From the NCBI RefSeq assembly GCF_025643335.1, contig NZ_CP092489.1:952001-1016000 (forward strand): a stretch of DNA of 64,000 nucleotides, in the 5' to 3' direction. Below, one piece after another: positions 61,426-64,000 of the stretch. The notes below the pieces were generated by a model. The model did not search any database, had not been told where the DNA came from, and saw only the letters and a program-made list of their open reading frames with translations. Made by a program: the position numbers and the translations under genes. Position 1 is the stretch's first letter; every line of letters begins with the position of its first letter. The DNA is from Endozoicomonas sp. Mp262 (lineage in GTDB: Bacteria; Pseudomonadota; Gammaproteobacteria; Pseudomonadales; Endozoicomonadaceae).

Positions 61426-62395
61426 ACCTGAGTTCGACATAACGGTTAAGCAACCAACTCAACCAGCCCCGTATGCTGAATGCTCAGAGAAGGCTTCTTT
61501 TTTTGAAACGTATAGGCTATAAGCCCTGCCAGCAAGTTCACCATAAAATTGAACTTTGAGCGGTGGCGGGTGTGCTCTATCTGAGAGATATTTTTCAACT
61601 GATCGTTGACCGTCTCAATGATTGCACGCCCTCTCAGCAGTACTTTATCAAAAGCAGGCAGGTTCTGAGGTTTCATGTTTTTCCTGCGCGTCGTAATCAG
61701 GTCAACATCGTATTTTTCTTTTAAAAGCTGGGCTTTGGCCTTGGATATATAGCCTTTGTCGCCGAACAGCTTACCAAACAAGTGGCAGCACATATCTTCA
61801 AGAACAGCACGATCATCGGTATTACCTGATGTACACTTAACCGCCAGCAACTCACCGGTATCATTGATAATCAGGTGAAGCTTAAAGCCGTAATACCAGT
61901 GTGTAGAAGACTTACCCCAGCCTGCTTCATCTTTAAACACTTTATGGCGCAGAGCCCGACTTTTTTCACAGACAGCGATGCCGGTTGAATCTATATAAGA
62001 AATGCCAGACACCTTGCCATATCGTGTCTGCAAGAAAGCTGAGAGTACCATAAGCGCTTGTGGCATCAGCTCAACAAACCGATTGTAGCTGACTAGCCCG
62101 TGAAAGTGCTTATGCCAGTATTTACAGACATGATTAATATAGAAGTGCTTCAGACAACGATAGCCTTTAGCATGAAATAGGATGACGATCGTTGCCACTT
62201 CGCTGATTGATAGAGACTGTTTACGAATGCGCTTGCGGCCACAATGCTCGATCAGATACTGGTTTAGCTTTGGTTCAAATTGCTTGCAAAAATCGTCTAC
62301 CCTGCAAAATACCTTGGTCAGCACAGCACTACTCCACCCCTAATCAGCGTGGTAGCTATGCTATATAAAATCAGTTCCTTATGTCGAACTCAGGT
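61426..62395 (-). mobile_element. IS982-family insertion sequence
   Basis: Terminal inverted repeats ACCTGAGTTCGACATAA (61426-61442 and complement 62379-62395) bound a 970-bp element with one transposase gene. No target duplication is seen (left flank GTATCAAG, right flank CGGCATAG), which suggests a deletion or recombination at one end. Confidence 0.9.
61446..62324 (-). CDS. IS982-family transposase
   Basis: 292 residues. DDE residues lie in SYIDSTGIAVCE (Asp), FGDKGYIS (Asp) and RAIIETVNDQLKN (Glu), with the IS982-typical N-terminus FCRVDDFCKQFEP and C-terminus NLLAGLIAYTFQ. There is no frame damage. It may be active. Confidence 0.93.
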   Translation of the reverse strand: MLTKVFCRVDDFCKQFEPKLNQYLIEHCGRKRIRKQSLSISEVATIVILFHAKGYRCLKHFYINHVCKYWHKHFHGLVSYNRFVELMPQALMVLSAFLQTRYGKVSGISYIDSTGIAVCEKSRALRHKVFKDEAGWGKSSTHWYYGFKLHLIINDTGELLAVKCTSGNTDDRAVLEDMCCHLFGKLFGDKGYISKAKAQLLKEKYDVDLITTRRKNMKPQNLPAFDKVLLRGRAIIETVNDQLKNISQIEHTRHRSKFNFMVNLLAGLIAYTFQKKKPSLSIQHTGLVELVA

Positions 62396-63260
62396 CGGCA
62401 TAGAAACCTGCACTGGAAAAAAATAATAAACACATGCTGGCTCGGAAGGAGTTCACCTGAAACGGAGAAAGCCGCACCAGTGCCTGTTCACCACGTTGGT
62501 GTGAATATTTGCTAAATATCCACAACAATAAGACGCCTAAAAAAACGCAGGCACCTATTATTAATCCAAAATGTCCACTGGGCTTATTTAGGTCAGATAG
62601 CGAAGATAAGCTGAACATTAATAAAAGTAATGCGGGAGCAAGCATCATAAACCCGCGAAGATCGAAGTGTATGGGAGAACGACTATCGTCGTCAGGTAGT
62701 TTAATTCGAGCTAGCGCAATGGCTATCATTCCTATTGGCACATTAATGTAGAAAATCCAACGCCAATCACCGATATGTAATAAGTAGCCAGCGAGTACAG
62801 GGCCTGCTATTGGTGCCAGTACTGTTGGTACAGCCATGGTGGCCATAGCTGTTTTAAGCATTGGCTTGCCAACTGCCAGTACCAGAACAGTTTGCATGCC
62901 TGCCATAATAATTCCGGCACCAACGCCTTGAAGTGCTCTACTGAAAAGGAGTATCTCTACATTGGGTGATATTGCTGCAAATAAAGAACTCACTGTAAAC
63001 AGACATAAACCCGTAAACCAAAGTCGTTTGGCACCTATCTGGCGGGTTGCCCACGCACAGGTGGTTACCGTCATCGTTGCGGTGACGGTATACAGAACCG
63101 AGACCCACTGTAGCCTGGCAATGGTGACGTTAAAGCTCTGGGCAAGATCAGGAATAGCAATACCCAGGATGGTCACATCTACCAGAGGCAGGCATGCACC
63201 GAAAATCAGACTGATTATCACCCAGCGTTGTTGGTGGCTAAATGAGCTTGGGCTATCCAT
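62379..63260 (-). pseudogene. EmrB/QacA-type MFS drug transporter, truncated by IS982
   Basis: 293 residues from ATG 63260 remain. Hydrophobic segments 1-8 are present, with the DHA2 signatures LPLVDVTILGIAIPDLAQ (motif D1), the RQIGAKRLW loop and LQGVGAGIIMAGMQTVL (motif C region), and the GDWRWIFYINVPIG loop. Family members have 14 segments and about 500 residues. The last six residues (ADLSST) and the TAA stop are encoded by the inverted repeat of the IS. The missing C-terminal half is not found on the other side of the IS, so it was deleted. Confidence 0.88.
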
Positions 63261-63521
63261 GTGCTTTCACCTCAGCCAGCCGCTTGGAGCATGGTTGCTC
63301 TTTTTGTTGATCATATGAAACTGAAGAAGGAACAAAATTACACGTGTGGGCATGTTTTTTTGGGGAGGAGGAGATCATAGAGGGTTGGTGCATTCCTGAC
63401 TTTTTAATACATCGCTGGCTGGTAAACAGCTGTTACATCGAGCAAATTATTAGAGATGTTTTGCTCTATGATGCTGTGGGAGTATTTATACAAAATTTTT
63501 TAACGTATGAATTTTATAAAG

Positions 63522-64000
63522 ATGTCAAAAAGTATTGAGAAGCCATCAATGGGTAATAAAGCAATACAAGAACTCATGGTAACTCTGCCGCTGGATTCTC
63601 GTTTCCCTGTCAATGGGATTATCAAAGAAGTGGCGGCACGCACAGAAACCTCGTTACATCAGCATGACTGGAACCAGCTAGTGTTCTCAGATACAGGTGT
63701 TGTTCAAGTCACTACACCCAATGGGATGTACTGGGTTCCCCCACAGAATGCTGTTTGGATTCCTTCCTGCCATACGCATTCAGCCGTTTTGCTTGAACGG
63801 GCAAAGTTATTTTCAGTTTACTTCTTACCTACTCCTGCGTTGTTGGACACTGTTGAGTGGCATCAATGTCAGTGTTTTGAAGTCTCTGCGCTACTGGGAG
63901 AGTTGCTAAAAAAAATGGCGACAACTGCACTTGAAGCAATACCTGAAAGCATTTATCAGGCGCTATGCCAGTTGATCTACGCTGAAATAGAACAAAGTGA
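63522..64000 (+). CDS. AraC-type regulator, N-terminal sensing domain (3' end cut by window edge)
   Basis: From ATG 63522 (alternative ATG 63549) the frame is open for 159 codons to the window end. It shows the cupin-type domain of AraC regulators of the 'YesN/AraC-N' type: HDWNQLVFSDTGVVQVTTPNG, WVPPQNAVWIPSCHTHS and an LFSVYF strand. The DNA-binding helix-turn-helix pair would lie beyond the window. It is divergent from the truncated MFS gene, with 261 bases between. It probably regulated that exporter. Confidence 0.82.
   Translation, partial: MSKSIEKPSMGNKAIQELMVTLPLDSRFPVNGIIKEVAARTETSLHQHDWNQLVFSDTGVVQVTTPNGMYWVPPQNAVWIPSCHTHSAVLLERAKLFSVYFLPTPALLDTVEWHQCQCFEVSALLGELLKKMATTALEAIPESIYQALCQLIYAEIEQS

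Noticed and set aside
63344-63538. A 64-codon frame between the MFS and AraC genes
   Set aside because: It overlaps the start of the AraC-type gene in another frame and has no recognisable features.

Overview
The window looks like the chromosome of a gammaproteobacterium. The housekeeping genes ispG, slt, nudE, cysQ, yrfG and hslR are of gammaproteobacterial type, and nudE-cysQ and yrfG-hslR keep familiar gene orders. Large autotransporters, a possible MIEAP-like protein and heavy mobile-DNA content would suit a host-associated marine lineage such as Endozoicomonadaceae, but that placement is a low-confidence inference.

Layout. 1-10.1 kb is mostly ordinary core or variable genome: an ElaA-like acetyltransferase fragment, a degenerate receiver protein, SMI1/KNR4, CBS-pair and NhaC genes, cytochrome c, VOC, FAD oxidoreductase, a DUF945 protein and a lipoprotein, ending in a DUF1016 nuclease gene broken by an in-frame TGA. 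10.2-21.6 kb is a decayed defence island: the C-terminal stub of a tyrosine integrase, a complete type I restriction-modification system (hsdR, hsdM, hsdS) carrying a rhuM remnant and a GIY-YIG gene between hsdM and hsdS, a DUF1186/SEC-C protein, an Abi-family gene interrupted by an in-frame TAG, and a frameshifted RhuM-Fic/DOC gene. Short palindromic repeats cluster in this section.

21.65-40.9 kb is a 19.2-kb genomic island. It is bounded by a perfect 49-bp direct repeat of the 3' part of tRNA-Thr(TGT). It carries an integrase, a serine resolvase, a cluster of long stem-loops, an AlbA_2/HATPase protein, AlpA, a P4-type primase and a DUF3987 protein. Its cargo is a second type I system paralogous to the first and, at the tRNA end, a tightly overlapping winged-helix / nucleotidyltransferase / PP2C-phosphatase operon. 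That operon is the best candidate here for an undescribed defence or toxin-antitoxin-like system.

41-64 kb returns to core genome with insertions. An IS4-family element with a 9-bp target duplication splits an exported methyltransferase gene. Two tRNA-Leu(CAG) genes, a sterol-desaturase-family gene and the nudE-cysQ and yrfG-hslR blocks follow; the two blocks are separated by a possible effector gene. Next come three tandem autotransporter genes sharing an N-terminal Trp-Val motif, slt and ispG. An IS982 element truncates an EmrB-type MFS gene, which is divergent from a partial AraC-like regulator at the window end.

Functionally, the middle 30 kb is a layered anti-invader region in which several genes have decayed, while both type I systems read as intact. 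All functional assignments are by reading motifs and recalling family sequences; no database search was possible.
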